Shown piece after piece: positions 5,789 to 5,918 of a stretch of 5,918 nt of DNA (the first letter of the stretch is position 1; each line of letters starts with the position of its first letter). This DNA comes from an uncultured Collinsella sp. (GTDB lineage Bacteria; Actinomycetota; Coriobacteriia; Coriobacteriales; Coriobacteriaceae): positions 1-5,918 of the forward strand of contig URMO01000099.1 in NCBI GenBank assembly GCA_900549085.1, written 5' to 3'. The position numbers were made by a program, and so were the translations under genes. Under the pieces are notes generated by a model, which ran no database searches, was not told the DNA's origin, and saw only the letters and a program-made list of their open reading frames with translations.

Positions 5789-5795
5789 CCTCCTC
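5789..5795 (-). promoter_or_regulatory. aroF: Shine-Dalgarno that fixes the DAHP synthase start
   Basis: The minus strand reads GAGGAGG with a 6-nt spacer to the ATG at 5782-5780. This optimal site selects MAMDFKRR as the N-terminus over the second in-frame ATG two codons later and over the upstream TTG. Confidence 0.8.
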
Positions 5796-5837
5796 AATCT
5801 ATAGAAAGAGCAATAAGCGTATTGTCGAATGCTCGGC

Positions 5838-5866
5838 ATTATCCGCTGTCGCACGCTAAAGTGCAA
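5838..5866 (-). promoter_or_regulatory. aroF: Promoter of the DAHP synthase gene
   Basis: On the minus strand, TTGCAC (5866-5861) and GATAAT (5843-5838) are separated by exactly 17 nt. The -10 matches five of six consensus bases; the -35 matches its first three. The inverted repeat AATGC-N3-GCATT (5840-5828) overlaps the -10 and the expected start of transcription near 5831, a place where a repressor could bind. The resulting leader of about 50 nt is too short for a T-box or a classical leader-peptide attenuator. Confidence 0.6.
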
Positions 5867-5881
5867 GCCCTTGTTACCCCG

Positions 5882-5911
5882 AAACCTGCCAAAAAGGGAC
5901 AGGTTTATTTT
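5882..5911 (+). terminator. Hairpin with T-rich tail at the right edge, terminator or repeat fragment
   Basis: AAACCTG (5882-5888) pairs with CAGGTTT (5900-5906), extended by CC/GG with one bulged A, leaving a 6-nt A-rich loop. On the plus strand the stem runs into TTTATTTT, the form of an intrinsic terminator. No plus-strand gene lies before it, because it stands upstream of the minus-strand DAHP synthase promoter. It may belong to a neighbouring unit or be part of a dispersed palindrome. The window ends 7 nt later. Confidence 0.45.
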
Positions 5912-5918
5912 GGTCGGT

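Noticed and set aside
5783..5866. A 28-residue upstream extension of DAHP synthase from a TTG
   Set aside because: The TTG is part of the predicted -35 box, and an optimal GAGGAGG sits before the ATG at 5782.
1..5918. tRNA, rRNA, CRISPR array, insertion sequence
   Set aside because: I saw no T-loop motif with a cloverleaf, no regularly spaced repeats and no transposase coding anywhere in the window.

Overview
The window is GC-rich coding DNA with strong Shine-Dalgarno sites (GAGGAGG, AGAGGA, AAAGGA) and a TTG start. The gene content (BceAB-like ABC exporter, class I DAHP synthase, Vsr-type endonuclease) fits a high-GC Gram-positive bacterium. My best guess is a Coriobacteriia member such as Collinsella. 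That is inference from codon style and protein flavour, not proven by a marker gene.

Layout. Left edge (1-432): the 5' end of an unrecognised minus-strand gene runs off the window at position 1, preceded by about 250 bases of non-coding DNA with weak hairpins. 433-1422 (minus): a single protein joining an N-terminal MutT/NudG-like Nudix hydrolase to a C-terminal Vsr (very short patch repair) endonuclease through a lysine/arginine-rich linker. 1423-1570: a divergent intergenic region with a near-perfect dyad. 1571-4568 (plus): a two-gene operon of an ABC ATPase and a 740-residue FtsX-type permease, overlapping by 11 bases, most like BceAB-type antimicrobial peptide detoxification or sensing transporters. 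4569-4750: a convergent intergenic region with two strong palindromes, one of them a nested structure of about 98 nt capped by a UUCG tetraloop. 4751-5782 (minus): class I DAHP synthase, the first step of the shikimate pathway, with its own promoter. Right edge: a hairpin followed by a T-rich run, possibly a terminator or repeat fragment.

How the parts relate. The three modules look functionally independent: mutation avoidance (Nudix-Vsr), envelope stress or peptide transport (ABC pair), and aromatic amino acid biosynthesis (DAHP synthase). The most notable item is the Nudix-Vsr fusion, which places two different anti-mutator activities in one polypeptide: sanitation of the oxidised nucleotide pool and T:G mismatch nicking. 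The second is the nested palindrome between the convergent genes, which looks like a structured RNA, terminator or dispersed repeat.
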